A DNA stretch of 64,000 nucleotides from Aquimarina sp. BL5. Its GTDB lineage: Bacteria; Bacteroidota; Bacteroidia; Flavobacteriales; Flavobacteriaceae. A program made the position numbers and the translations under genes. Position 1 is the first letter of the stretch, and every line of letters begins with the position of its first letter. This document shows positions 16,497 through 25,900 of this stretch, piece after piece. The stretch lies in assembly GCF_003443675.1 (NCBI RefSeq), contig NZ_CP031963.1:3433501-3497500 (forward strand). Direction: 5' to 3'. A model generated the notes under the pieces. That model saw only the letters and a list, made by a program, of their open reading frames with translations, did no database searches and was not told the origin of the DNA.

Positions 16497-16964
16497 TTAA
16501 TTCAAAAGTGGATCGCTGAGATCAAACGCATTACAACTATCGGAGTCATTACTTGAAGATTTTATCGCACATATTGTTCCTTTAGCTTTAAAACTATCTC
16601 CATTATCAACCAATAACTCATATGTAAACACCTTTTGAGCAAAAGAATCATCTATCAAATCAGCACCAAATATTTGATTCAAATGATAATTACTGCTTTC
16701 AAAAACTAAAGTGTTATTCGAAAAAACTCGTAAAGAATTGTTAGGATACGCTGCCAAACCTGATATTACGAAAATATCATTTATACCGTCGCTATTAGGA
16801 GTAATCACATTAAAAGGCTCTATTTCTATATCTCCAGATAGGTTATTTATTTCAACAACAAAAGCATCTTGTCCACAACAGGAAGAATTGTTGTTACCAT
16901 CATCATTATCACTACAACTGACCACAATGAAAAACGACACTGCTATTAGTATATATTTATTCAT
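16497..16964 (-). CDS. Lipoprotein with a gliding-motility-type (CHU_C-like) C-terminal domain
   Basis: A 155-residue protein with a lipoprotein signal (cleavage before the Cys at 17 in VVSCSDND), a short Asp/Asn/Ser-rich linker with a CC pair, and then a domain beginning VITPNSDGINDIFVISGL. That is the opening of the T9SS type B / gliding C-terminal domain, followed by its RVFSNNTLVFES strand. There is almost no cargo before it, and about 20 Cys/Ser/Asn-rich residues follow it. Such domains normally end large secreted proteins, so this looks like a lipid-anchored stand-alone copy. Function unknown. Confidence 0.72.
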   Translation of the reverse strand: MNKYILIAVSFFIVVSCSDNDDGNNNSSCCGQDAFVVEINNLSGDIEIEPFNVITPNSDGINDIFVISGLAAYPNNSLRVFSNNTLVFESSNYHLNQIFGADLIDDSFAQKVFTYELLVDNGDSFKAKGTICAIKSSSNDSDSCNAFDLSDPLLN

Positions 16965-16998
16965 GAATTTTTTTGGTAAATTAAAGTTCTAAGGTTTA

Positions 16999-18627
16999 CT
17001 AGGATTTAGACAATTTTAACTTCATACCTGGTTTAATTCCTGTACCGCTGATATTGTTCCAACTTCTGAGGTTTTCGATAGAGACTCCTTTAAACTTTTG
17101 TGAAATGCTCCATAAAGTATCCCCTGATTTTACGGTATACACTTCAGAGCTTCCTGAGTTAGCACTTGCAACAGCTGTTTTAGTATTTGTTTTCTTTTTT
17201 GGCCTATCCACAGAAGGTCTGCGTGGATATATAGTTAATCGCTGTCCGATCCTAAGATTATTACTTCTTAGTCCATTCCATCTCTTTATTTGGCTTACAC
17301 GTACTCCATATCTTCTAGCTATTTTTCCTAAGAAATCTCCACTACGTACTCGATACCTGATTCTATCATTAGCTTCAATAAACTTAGGAAGTGGTTTTTC
17401 TCGTTTATTGAACTCTTCCTGCGCAAGTGCATATAATTGATTTTCGTTTGTAACAAACTTACCTACTTGATCTAGTGGCAAACGCAACACATAGTTTTCA
17501 TCTTTTATATGCGGAATGATATCTAATTTATATGAAGGATTTAGAAACTGTAACTCTTCCATATTGATATCCATAACTTCAGAAACCTGATCTAAAGTGA
17601 TCATTTGTTTTACTTTAATAGTATCCGTTTCGAAATATGCAAATTCTGGTCGTCTAGGCTTAAATCCATGTTCTTCTGCATATTCAAAAATATACATTGT
17701 TGCCAAAAATGCAGGTAGATATCCTGCTGTCTCCCTTGGGAGGTTATGACGAATGTTCCAGTAATTCTTATATCCGCCACTTCTTCTTATTGCTTTAGTA
17801 ACATTTCCTGGTCCCGAATTGTATGATGCCAGTGCCAGATCCCAATCACCAAATACGCGATAAAGACTTGCTAAATATTTACAGGCAGCTTGTGTCGCCA
17901 TAATAGGGTCCATGCGTTCGTCTACATATGAGCTAACTTCTAACCCAAACATTTTACCGGTTCCAAACATAAATTGCCAAAGCCCGGTTGCACCAACTCT
18001 AGATTTCGCTCTCGGTTTTAATGCAGATTCTACAATTGCCAAATATTTTATTTCTAAAGGGATATTCTGATTATCCAGCTCTTGTTCGAATAATGGAAAA
18101 TAAAATTCACTTAAGGCCATTAGTCTTTCTAAATGCTCGTGACGATTCTTAAGATAATTCTTAATAACACTTTCTAATGAAGGATTATACTCCACGTTAA
18201 AAGGAGTACGGGCATTCAATTCTGCTAATCTAGCTTTTAACGTATCCGTAGGAAGATCTACATACTCTACCGGCTCGTATTCTAATTCTGTAACCGACTT
18301 ATAGATCGTATCAAATAAACTAGAATTGTATAATTCTTGTTTCCAAATAGCATCTAATTGTGCCATTTTTGGATGATCTTGTGCAGAATACATCACACTA
18401 TCCTTAGCACTGGTCTTTGTGAATGTTGTGGTTTTTAGTTCGCCTATTGTACTAATCACTTTGGTCGTATCAATTACCTGAACAGTATCTTTTTTTAGTG
18501 TAAGCTCTTTATCAAGTGATAGTATTCTGGAAGTTTTTGTATTTGTGGATGAAGGAATAGTATCCTGAGCCTGCAGTGTGCTAAGGCAAAAAATAAAACT
18601 AAGATATAACCAACAATTTTTATTCAT
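16999..18627 (-). CDS. MltD-like membrane-bound lytic transglycosylase with two LysM domains
   Basis: Cleaves the MurNAc-GlcNAc bond of peptidoglycan to form anhydro ends. From the ATG at 18627 the protein has 542 residues: signal peptide ending LQAQ, a linker region, an SLT domain (about 195-310) with the catalytic Glu in AIVESALKPRAKSRVGATGLW, and two LysM peptidoglycan-binding modules (about 424-467 and 497-540). An extra 23 codons upstream stay open but would hide the signal peptide. In Bacteroidota this gene commonly neighbours envelope lipoproteins, as here. I see no defect. Confidence 0.93.
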   Translation of the reverse strand: MNKNCWLYLSFIFCLSTLQAQDTIPSSTNTKTSRILSLDKELTLKKDTVQVIDTTKVISTIGELKTTTFTKTSAKDSVMYSAQDHPKMAQLDAIWKQELYNSSLFDTIYKSVTELEYEPVEYVDLPTDTLKARLAELNARTPFNVEYNPSLESVIKNYLKNRHEHLERLMALSEFYFPLFEQELDNQNIPLEIKYLAIVESALKPRAKSRVGATGLWQFMFGTGKMFGLEVSSYVDERMDPIMATQAACKYLASLYRVFGDWDLALASYNSGPGNVTKAIRRSGGYKNYWNIRHNLPRETAGYLPAFLATMYIFEYAEEHGFKPRRPEFAYFETDTIKVKQMITLDQVSEVMDINMEELQFLNPSYKLDIIPHIKDENYVLRLPLDQVGKFVTNENQLYALAQEEFNKREKPLPKFIEANDRIRYRVRSGDFLGKIARRYGVRVSQIKRWNGLRSNNLRIGQRLTIYPRRPSVDRPKKKTNTKTAVASANSGSSEVYTVKSGDTLWSISQKFKGVSIENLRSWNNISGTGIKPGMKLKLSKS

Positions 18628-18769
18628 TTTCGGATATTGTTTACAATTACTCAAACTAACGGATATTTTGGGGTGATTAGTACGATCTTTCAACAAGTTA
18701 TCAACAACACCGCTGCGAAAATCGCATTTTTTTTCTTAAATCCAAAAAATCAGCAAGTTAAAAACATAA

Positions 18770-18796
18770 AAAAATCAGTCTAAATGACTGATTTTT
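18770..18796 (-). terminator. Rho-independent terminator of pgk
   Basis: AAAAATCAGTC (18770-18780) pairs perfectly with GACTGATTTTT (18786-18796) around a 5-base loop. It lies downstream of pgk on the minus strand and before the transglycosylase gene, and its A/T flanks make it work in both directions. Confidence 0.87.
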
Positions 18797-18918
18797 AATA
18801 ACTTTTAGTTTTATTAAGACTTTTCTTACGAAAATTTGTGTCTTTTATTAATTAGTAAATAAATCTAAGAAATTAATTTATAGAATTATACCCTATTATT
18901 ATACAGGATAAATTCAAT

Positions 18919-20106
18919 TTACTTTCCGATTGCTGCAATACCAGGAAGCGTTTTTCCTTCTAAACTTTCTAACATCGCTCCGCCACCGGTAGAAACATAA
19001 CTTACTTTATCACCAAAACCAAACTGTTTTACTGCTGCAACTGAATCACCACCTCCTACAAGAGAGAACGCTCCTTTTTCCGTTGCTTCGGCAATAGAAT
19101 GACCTAATGTTATTGTTCCGTTTGCGAAGTTTTCCATCTCAAATACTCCCAATGGTCCGTTCCAAAGTATTGTTTTTGAATTTAATATCACCTGATGAAA
19201 ATTCTTTAATGTTTCCGGTCCAGCATCTAATCCTTGCCATCCATCAGGAATTGCATCAACACTCATTGCTCTCGTATTCGCGTTGTTATCAAAAGCATCC
19301 GCCCCAATTACATCAACTGGTAAGTGTATTTGTACTCCCTTTTCTTTTGCTTTCTTTAAAATTTCCAAAGCCAACTCCTGCTTATCGTCTTCACAAATAG
19401 AGTCTCCTATTTTTCCTCCTTGCGCTTTGACAAATGTATATGTCATTCCACCACCTATTATTAGGTGGTCTACTTTGTCTAAAATGTTTTCTATAATAGT
19501 AATTTTAGAAGAAACCTTAGATCCTCCTAACACTGCAGTAATTGGTTTTTCTCCGCTCTTTAGTACTTTGTCAATACTTTCAATTTCTTTGGATAATAGA
19601 TCCCCGAAGCACTTACTTTCTGGAAAAAACTGTGCTACGATTGTTGTGGAAGCATGTGCTCTATGCGCTGTACCAAAAGCATCATTTACATAAATATCGC
19701 CTAATTTAGATAATTGCTCAGCAAAACCAGTATCTCCTGCAGTCTCTTCTTTATGAAATCTTAAGTTTTCAAGTAATAATACTTCACCAGGATTTAATTG
19801 TGCCACAGCATCTTCCGCTTCTTTACCAACACAATTGGTTACAAATTTTACTTGTACACCGATTACCTGTGATACCTCATCTACTATGTGATTTAATGAA
19901 AATTCATCCTGAACTCCTTTCGGACGACCTAAATGAGACATTAAAACAGCACTTCCACCATCTTCTAGTACTTTGATAATTGTTGGTTTAGCAGCTTCAA
20001 TTCTGGTACTATCAGTTACCTTAAAATTTTCATCTAGAGGAACATTAAAATCTACTCGAATTAATGCTTTTTTATTTTCAAAATTGAAATCATTGATTGT
20101 CTTCAT
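18919..20106 (-). CDS. pgk: Phosphoglycerate kinase
   Basis: Transfers phosphate from 1,3-bisphosphoglycerate to ADP in glycolysis. The 395-residue protein starts [12 protein letters not shown] at the ATG at 20106; a longer open frame to 20205 adds 33 non-conserved residues and is rejected. Signatures are [17 protein letters not shown], the hinge NGPLGVFE and the C-terminal GGGDSVAAV. It is a single-gene unit with a strong terminator. The start region is divergent from the delta'-like gene, and a near-consensus promoter word (TTCGTTTG) lies upstream. Confidence 0.97.
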   Translation of the reverse strand: MKTINDFNFENKKALIRVDFNVPLDENFKVTDSTRIEAAKPTIIKVLEDGGSAVLMSHLGRPKGVQDEFSLNHIVDEVSQVIGVQVKFVTNCVGKEAEDAVAQLNPGEVLLLENLRFHKEETAGDTGFAEQLSKLGDIYVNDAFGTAHRAHASTTIVAQFFPESKCFGDLLSKEIESIDKVLKSGEKPITAVLGGSKVSSKITIIENILDKVDHLIIGGGMTYTFVKAQGGKIGDSICEDDKQELALEILKKAKEKGVQIHLPVDVIGADAFDNNANTRAMSVDAIPDGWQGLDAGPETLKNFHQVILNSKTILWNGPLGVFEMENFANGTITLGHSIAEATEKGAFSLVGGGDSVAAVKQFGFGDKVSYVSTGGGAMLESLEGKTLPGIAAIGK

Positions 20107-20309
20107 CGGATTGGATTGATTTTTCGCAAACGAAAATAATTCTATTTCCTTAAAAACTTTGAAAACCAATGGAAAAAGTGTGCTATTTTTTCTACAAAGT
20201 TCCACTTTTATCGATTTTTAGCAAAAAGATGCTTTTCAATGAAAAAATCACATTTTATTTCTCTCTAATTATATCTAAACCGGTCTGTAGATATTCTTCA
20301 TTATTAAAT

Positions 20310-20317
20310 TATATTTG
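20310..20317 (+). promoter_or_regulatory. Bacteroidota-type -7 element (TATATTTG) immediately before the delta'-like gene
   Basis: TATATTTG is followed by 4 bases and then the ATG, the same arrangement as at 16383. No clear -33 box. If used, the mRNA would be leaderless. Confidence 0.36.
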
Positions 20318-20321
20318 CTCT

Positions 20322-21473
20322 ATGCTTTTTTCGGAAATATTAGGACTTACACATATTAAAAGTTATCTCACTACGAGTGTAGAACGAGGTCGTATTCCGC
20401 ATGCGCAACTTTTTGTTGGTCCTAATGGCAGTGGTACTTTGCCTATGGCAATCGCCTATGCTCAGTATATTTTATGTCAAAATAAGGATGGTGAAAACAC
20501 GGGAGGTATCCAATCTTGTAATCTAAAATTTGATCATCTGGCACATCCTGATTTACATTTTGCGTATCCTGTTGCCACCAATGATAAGGTAAAAAAACAT
20601 CCTACTGCAAATCACTTTGCTGAAGAATGGCGAACCTTTATAAAAGAAAACCCATATGGAAGCATTTTTGACTGGTATCTATTATTGGGAATCGAAAAAA
20701 AACAAGGTCAAATTGGTGTAGACGAAGCATTGGATGTAGTAAAAAAACTATCTTTAAAAAGTTATGAAGGTGGTTATAAAGTGATGTTGATATGGATGGC
20801 AAATAAAATGAATATCGCCGCTTCAAACAAACTACTCAAGTTAATCGAAGAGCCACCAGAAAAAACAGTTTTTATTCTGATTGCTGAGGATGAAGAACAA
20901 TTGATACAAACCATAAGATCCCGATGTCAGGTTTTACATTTCCCTCCTTTGGGTGAGCAAGTGATTAAAGACGCTGTAAAAGCATCTGAAGGCCTTTCTG
21001 ATGCAGAAGCATTAAAGATTGCACATCAAGCAAATGGGGATTATAGTAAGGCATTACATTTATTACATCACGATGGTGGGGATGATCAGTTTGAAGATTG
21101 GTTTATACAGTGGGTACGAACAGCTTTTAGAGCAAAGGGTAATAAATCCGCTGTTAATGATTTAATTAATTGGAGTGAATCGATAGCTGGTTCCGGAAGA
21201 GAAACACAAAAGAAATTTCTTAATTACTGTCTAGATTTTTTCAGACAGGCGCTCTTATTAAATTACGGAGCTGATGATCTTGTGTTTTTAGAACCTCAAA
21301 CAAATGGTTTTAAACTTCAGAATTTTGCGCCTTTTATTCACGGAGCAAACATTATGGATATTAGCAATGAGCTTCAGGATGCTATCTACCATATCGAGCG
21401 CAATGGTAATGCTAAAATTATTCTAACTGATTTATCCATTAAGTTAACACGATTACTTCATAAAACCCCTTAA
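20322..21473 (+). CDS. holB: DNA polymerase III delta' subunit-like clamp-loader protein
   Basis: A clamp-loader subunit that helps place the sliding clamp on DNA. From the ATG at 20322 it has 383 residues; the frame stays open 51 codons further upstream, but the family N-terminus is MLFSEILGL. The Walker A position reads GPNGSGT (33-39): the usual GK(S/T) lysine is lost, as expected for a non-hydrolysing delta' subunit. The AAA+ context continues with NKLLKLIEEPPEKTVFILI and SRCQVLHFPPL (sensor/arginine-finger SRC). Zinc-ligand cysteines of the bacterial type are not all evident. The DoxX-like gene follows 54 bases later. Confidence 0.88.
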   Translation: MLFSEILGLTHIKSYLTTSVERGRIPHAQLFVGPNGSGTLPMAIAYAQYILCQNKDGENTGGIQSCNLKFDHLAHPDLHFAYPVATNDKVKKHPTANHFAEEWRTFIKENPYGSIFDWYLLLGIEKKQGQIGVDEALDVVKKLSLKSYEGGYKVMLIWMANKMNIAASNKLLKLIEEPPEKTVFILIAEDEEQLIQTIRSRCQVLHFPPLGEQVIKDAVKASEGLSDAEALKIAHQANGDYSKALHLLHHDGGDDQFEDWFIQWVRTAFRAKGNKSAVNDLINWSESIAGSGRETQKKFLNYCLDFFRQALLLNYGADDLVFLEPQTNGFKLQNFAPFIHGANIMDISNELQDAIYHIERNGNAKIILTDLSIKLTRLLHKTP

Positions 21474-21527
21474 AGGAGAGTTGGCTATTATTTAAACTAT
21501 GATAATTTACTAAAAACTATTACTTGT

Positions 21528-21926
21528 ATGTATAATTTTATGACTCATATTGTCTCTATTACAATCTTACTATTTTTACTTATTACTTTTTTACAATCTG
21601 GTATTGACAAAATTACAGATTGGAAAGGAAATCTAAGCTGGTTAAAAGATCATTTCTCTGCTACTTTTATGGCTAAGATGATTCCTTTACTTCTTGGTAT
21701 TGTTTTAATCTTAGAAATCATCACTGCTGTATTGTGTGTCTTAGGAATTTATCAATTAATAGCCGATGGAGGAATACGGTATGCGTCTGAGGCTATGTTT
21801 TCTGGTTGTTTTACCTTACTAATGCTTCTTTTTGGTCAACGTGTTGCTAAGGATTATCAAGGAGCTTTAACTATAACTTGTTACTTTATCGTAGCTATTT
21901 TTGGACTATATGTGGTAAACTCTTAA
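21528..21926 (+). CDS. DoxX-like small integral membrane protein
   Basis: A 132-residue protein with four hydrophobic segments, matching the four-helix DoxX/DoxD-like layout. The first loop holds QSGIDKITDWKGN, a typical DoxX-family feature. Function in Bacteroidota is not established. The start is either the ATG at 21528 or the one at 21540. It lies 54 bases after the delta'-like gene on the same strand and is closed by a very strong terminator, so the two may share a transcript. Confidence 0.76.
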   Translation: MYNFMTHIVSITILLFLLITFLQSGIDKITDWKGNLSWLKDHFSATFMAKMIPLLLGIVLILEIITAVLCVLGIYQLIADGGIRYASEAMFSGCFTLLMLLFGQRVAKDYQGALTITCYFIVAIFGLYVVNS

Positions 21927-21933
21927 AAAGTTT

Positions 21934-21977
21934 AAAAAGCAAAAGAGCACTTAAACAGTGCTCTTTTGCTTTTTTTT
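21934..21977. terminator. Strong bidirectional terminator between the DoxX-like gene and the spr operon
   Basis: A 17-bp perfect stem, left arm 21934-21950 and right arm 21958-21974, with a 7-base loop. The right end runs into a T tract and the left begins with an A tract, so it can end transcripts from both converging units, including the 21-kb spr-like operon. Confidence 0.9.
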
Positions 21978-22953
21978 AATATGTACATCCACATTTACTT
22001 TGCCTACACCCGAAATCTATTCCAAGAGTAATCATATGGGATCCAGCAGCATTACTTGCATCAAATACCTCATTTACATTAACTTGATACCCATAGGCAA
22101 CATAAAAGTTGGCCTTTTTAATACCAATCATTGGAGATACTGATAGGGGTTTAAAGTCCTGATCCACTAATGATCTAAGACTTATTCCTGCCCAATAATA
22201 ATCTCCTCTATGTAACTTTCTTACCTTTAAATTTAAATCTGCTGTACTCCTTCCATCACCTGCGAAATTCTGATATAACACTGATGGTTCTATCTCTATA
22301 TCACTAAATCGATCATAAAAAGTATACCCAGAATACACATAGTAATTCTGTATCGATGATGGTTCTGTTGGATTAAAATCATCTATCTCTTTCTGCAATA
22401 AATTTACTGCATTGGCACTTAAGAAAAATCGTCCTAATCTATACAGTACTCCAATGTCAAAATTAGAGTTATTCACTGATACGTTTTCCAAGGATTCACT
22501 AGGTGGTAAGTCCGGGTCTCCATCATTAAACTGGGAAGTATCAATACCAAACTGTGTAAATTTATAACTAATACCAAAAGATAAATACTGATTAGTATAC
22601 TCGTTCAACGTTAAATGATGTGCAAACGATAACTGAACACCTTTCTGTGAGGTAGCTCCGTTTTTATCATTAAACAAGATTGCACCTACTCCTGAACGAT
22701 CAGAAATACGACCATCTATAGATATCGATTGAGTCCCTGGGGCATCCGCGATATCTACCCATTGTTCAAAACCGGAAGCACGAACCTGCCAGCAATCTCC
22801 CACACCTGCATAGGCACTAGAAATTAAATATGGATTATCTGCGATATATTGGTTCTGAACTGGTGCAAAAAACTCCTGAGCATAACTTCTATTGCCTACT
22901 ATAGTCATTAATAAAACTATAGCTATTATCATATGTCTTGTGTACGTTCTCAT
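21976..22953 (-). CDS. sprF: PorP/SprF family type IX secretion outer-membrane protein
   Basis: An outer-membrane beta-barrel of the PorP/SprF family; in F. johnsoniae SprF is needed to place SprB on the cell surface. The 325 residues begin with a signal peptide ending SYAQ, then FFAPVQNQYIADNPYLISSAYAG, the family opening, and many alternating amphipathic strands to the C-terminus. It is the last gene of the operon, 5 bases after the giant adhesin, the same order as sprB-sprF. The mature C-terminus ends with a Cys-rich FGCRQSKCGCTY, which is unusual for a barrel that normally ends in an aromatic strand. Confidence 0.87.
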   Translation of the reverse strand: MRTYTRHMIIAIVLLMTIVGNRSYAQEFFAPVQNQYIADNPYLISSAYAGVGDCWQVRASGFEQWVDIADAPGTQSISIDGRISDRSGVGAILFNDKNGATSQKGVQLSFAHHLTLNEYTNQYLSFGISYKFTQFGIDTSQFNDGDPDLPPSESLENVSVNNSNFDIGVLYRLGRFFLSANAVNLLQKEIDDFNPTEPSSIQNYYVYSGYTFYDRFSDIEIEPSVLYQNFAGDGRSTADLNLKVRKLHRGDYYWAGISLRSLVDQDFKPLSVSPMIGIKKANFYVAYGYQVNVNEVFDASNAAGSHMITLGIDFGCRQSKCGCTY

Positions 22954-22958
22954 ACTTA

Positions 22959-25900
22959 TTATCTGTATAAAGTAAAGTGACCTGTAAACTCTCTATTATC
23001 AATATCATTCAGGATAATTGTAAACCAATAATCTCCCGATGGCAATTCACTTCCTTGGTAAATTCCGTCCCAACCATTATTTGTGCCTTGATCTCCGACA
23101 AACTGTGCTAATAATCGACCATATCTGTCGAATACCTTAACTTCCATATTACCGAAGAAGAATGGATCTCTGAAAGGATCCTGTCTTGGATACCAAGTAT
23201 CATTAGTGCCATCTCCATCAGGAGTAAAGTAATTAGGGATAACAATATTGATAAATATTAACTCTTGTGATGAGGTTATCACACAATTATTAAAACTATT
23301 ATCGACTACTCTAAGAGCATAAAAACTAGTCTCATCAATCGAGAAAATATTTGTATCTAATTCCCTATAATCCGAGTCTACCAAATCGTTCAGTGTTGAT
23401 CCATTTGGAATAATCGCAACAAAATAGGTGTAATTATTATTATATGGTTCAGTTCCTCCTATTCTAATTTCATATTCATTTGGATCCTGAGGGTTATTAG
23501 TCATAATCGCAACAGGTGGAAGTAAAGGAACATACGGCTCAATTAGAATCAATCCTGCATCAAACACACATCCTGTTGGGGTATATGTCATTGTTCCTTG
23601 ATATTCTCCTGGCTGAACAACAAAGGACGGAGATAGACTATCACCTGGGCTAATTCCTCCATCAGTTGACACTAAGTTATAAATGATATCTGTATCAACA
23701 GAATCGTCACCTAACACAAAATCTATATAATATACTGGTGGCTGACTCACTGTACCATCGTCATTATAAATAGGACAATCTGCTCGTGGACTCATTACTC
23801 CATTAAGAATAGCTCCTTCTGGAATATCTACAGGTAACGTAATCGGACAATCATTAGAATCTCTAATAAAAATATTAGTAATACCTCCTGGAAGATCCAT
23901 ATATGTTAATAGCCCTTCTACAAAATCACTATCATTGCCCGTAATACTTGTAAAATAAGGAGGTGTACCACCCGTAATATCTATAGTAACTGCTCCATCA
24001 TTAGCGTCAGCACATGTCTCTGCCGTTACTGATCCTACAATATTGGCCATTAACTGATCTGGTTCTCCTATCGTTACATCATATACTTGTCCACAACCAT
24101 TAGAATCTTGTGCAAATACTTGATACACTCCGGGAACAAGGTTCGTAAACGTATGCTGATTAGGAACATTATCTGAAGCATCATTAAAGAATTGACCTGG
24201 ATCGGTACTAATTGCAAAAGAATAATCTGGAGTACCACCAGCTGCAAACACAATAATGGATCCATTATCTTCTCCAAAACAAACTACGTTTGTTACCTCA
24301 GGTGGGATATTTTCAAACTCTGCAGGATTTATAATATCAAAATCAACCTGAGAAACACAATTTCTATCACTTCTTACCAAATATGTATAGTTACCCGGTG
24401 GTAGATCACGGAATTCACTCTCACTCTGTGGACCCCAAGTTTGGGCAGTTGTGTTATTCGTCAATTCAAAAATATAGTCTCCAATACCACCTGTCACTGA
24501 GGCATCGATAATCGCTGTCTCTTCATTGAAACAATTGATCATTGCAGCACTCAAATCTAAAGTAATTGCTATTTGATTAATAGGTATTACAGGAACTGGT
24601 GATGACAACTGAGATCTACATCCGTTTACATCTTCTACGAAGAATTGATATTCTCCTGCTCCAAGACCAGTGAAAACTCCAGACCCACCATTAGCGACCT
24701 GATTTCCATCTTGATCTATATAATAGTATTCTGTAATTGCTACATCACTAGTACCACTTATTGTAACGTCGATAGTGTTAATATCACAAGTTACCTGTGT
24801 TACACTATCTATATTTACCGTAACCTCATTTGGTTCGTTAATTATTGCTGTTGTCGTCGCTGTACAATTAAGGTTATCAGAAACCGTAATTGTGTACGTT
24901 CCAGCACCCAAATTATTGAATACATTTACAGACTGAGGCCCGCTTGTCGTTGTTCCATCAGGGAATGTTAAAGTATACAAATACGTTCCTGGTCCTTGAC
25001 CTCCACTTGCCACTACAGTAATAGTACCATCTGTGTCTTCAAAACAAGTTACACTACTATCAGCAATAGGGTCTACAATTATAGCATTTGGCGCTTGTAT
25101 TGTAAATTGCTCATCATCTGTACATCCCTGACTATCTTCTGCAGTAACAGTATATAAACCGACAGTTAAGTTTTCAAACAATCCAGTAGTATTTGTTACC
25201 CCTCCAGGAGTTAGTGTATATGTTACAGCTCCTTGAGCTCCTGTAACAGATGCCTGGAATGATCCATCAGCACCAGGTAAACAAGACTCTACAATATTAA
25301 TTGGTGATATTGCAGTTACAATAGGAGAACCTGGCCCCATTACAGCTACTGCATTAGATCGCTCAGTACATAATGGATCCGCAGTTTCTACTATTTCTAC
25401 AATATATAAACCTTGTGGTAAAGACACTGGTAAAATATATGGATCAGGATCTGTTGTTGTGTCTCCTGTTCCAGAGAACGCTGTTGGGTTTCCGTTTTCA
25501 TCAAGGATCGTAAAGGTATAAGGACCTGTATATCCTGTAATTGAAATGTTTATAGTACCATCTGCATCTCCTAAACAAGATTCGGGAGTTTCTTGTGCAG
25601 CAATCAATTCAACAAAATCAAACTCATCAATTTCATGCGTAACAGTAATCGTACACATTGTGATTTGATCCGTTATTCTGAAAGTATAAATTCCCAAAGG
25701 TCTTGGTAGTACAAAATTAGCAGTAAAAGTACCAGCTGGAGTATCAACAGGTGCTGGTGGATTAATTACCGCTCCTGCATTATCAATTAGCTCAAATAAG
25801 AAATCACCAGATCCACCTTGCACAGATACAGTTACCTCTTCATCTACCGCACAGGTAATATCTGTAACTACTGTAACCGCTGGATTAATCATAATTGGGA

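Noticed and set aside
18628..18696. N-terminal extension of the lytic transglycosylase
   Set aside because: The extra 23 residues would place a charged, Cys-containing stretch before a perfectly good signal peptide at the ATG at 18627.
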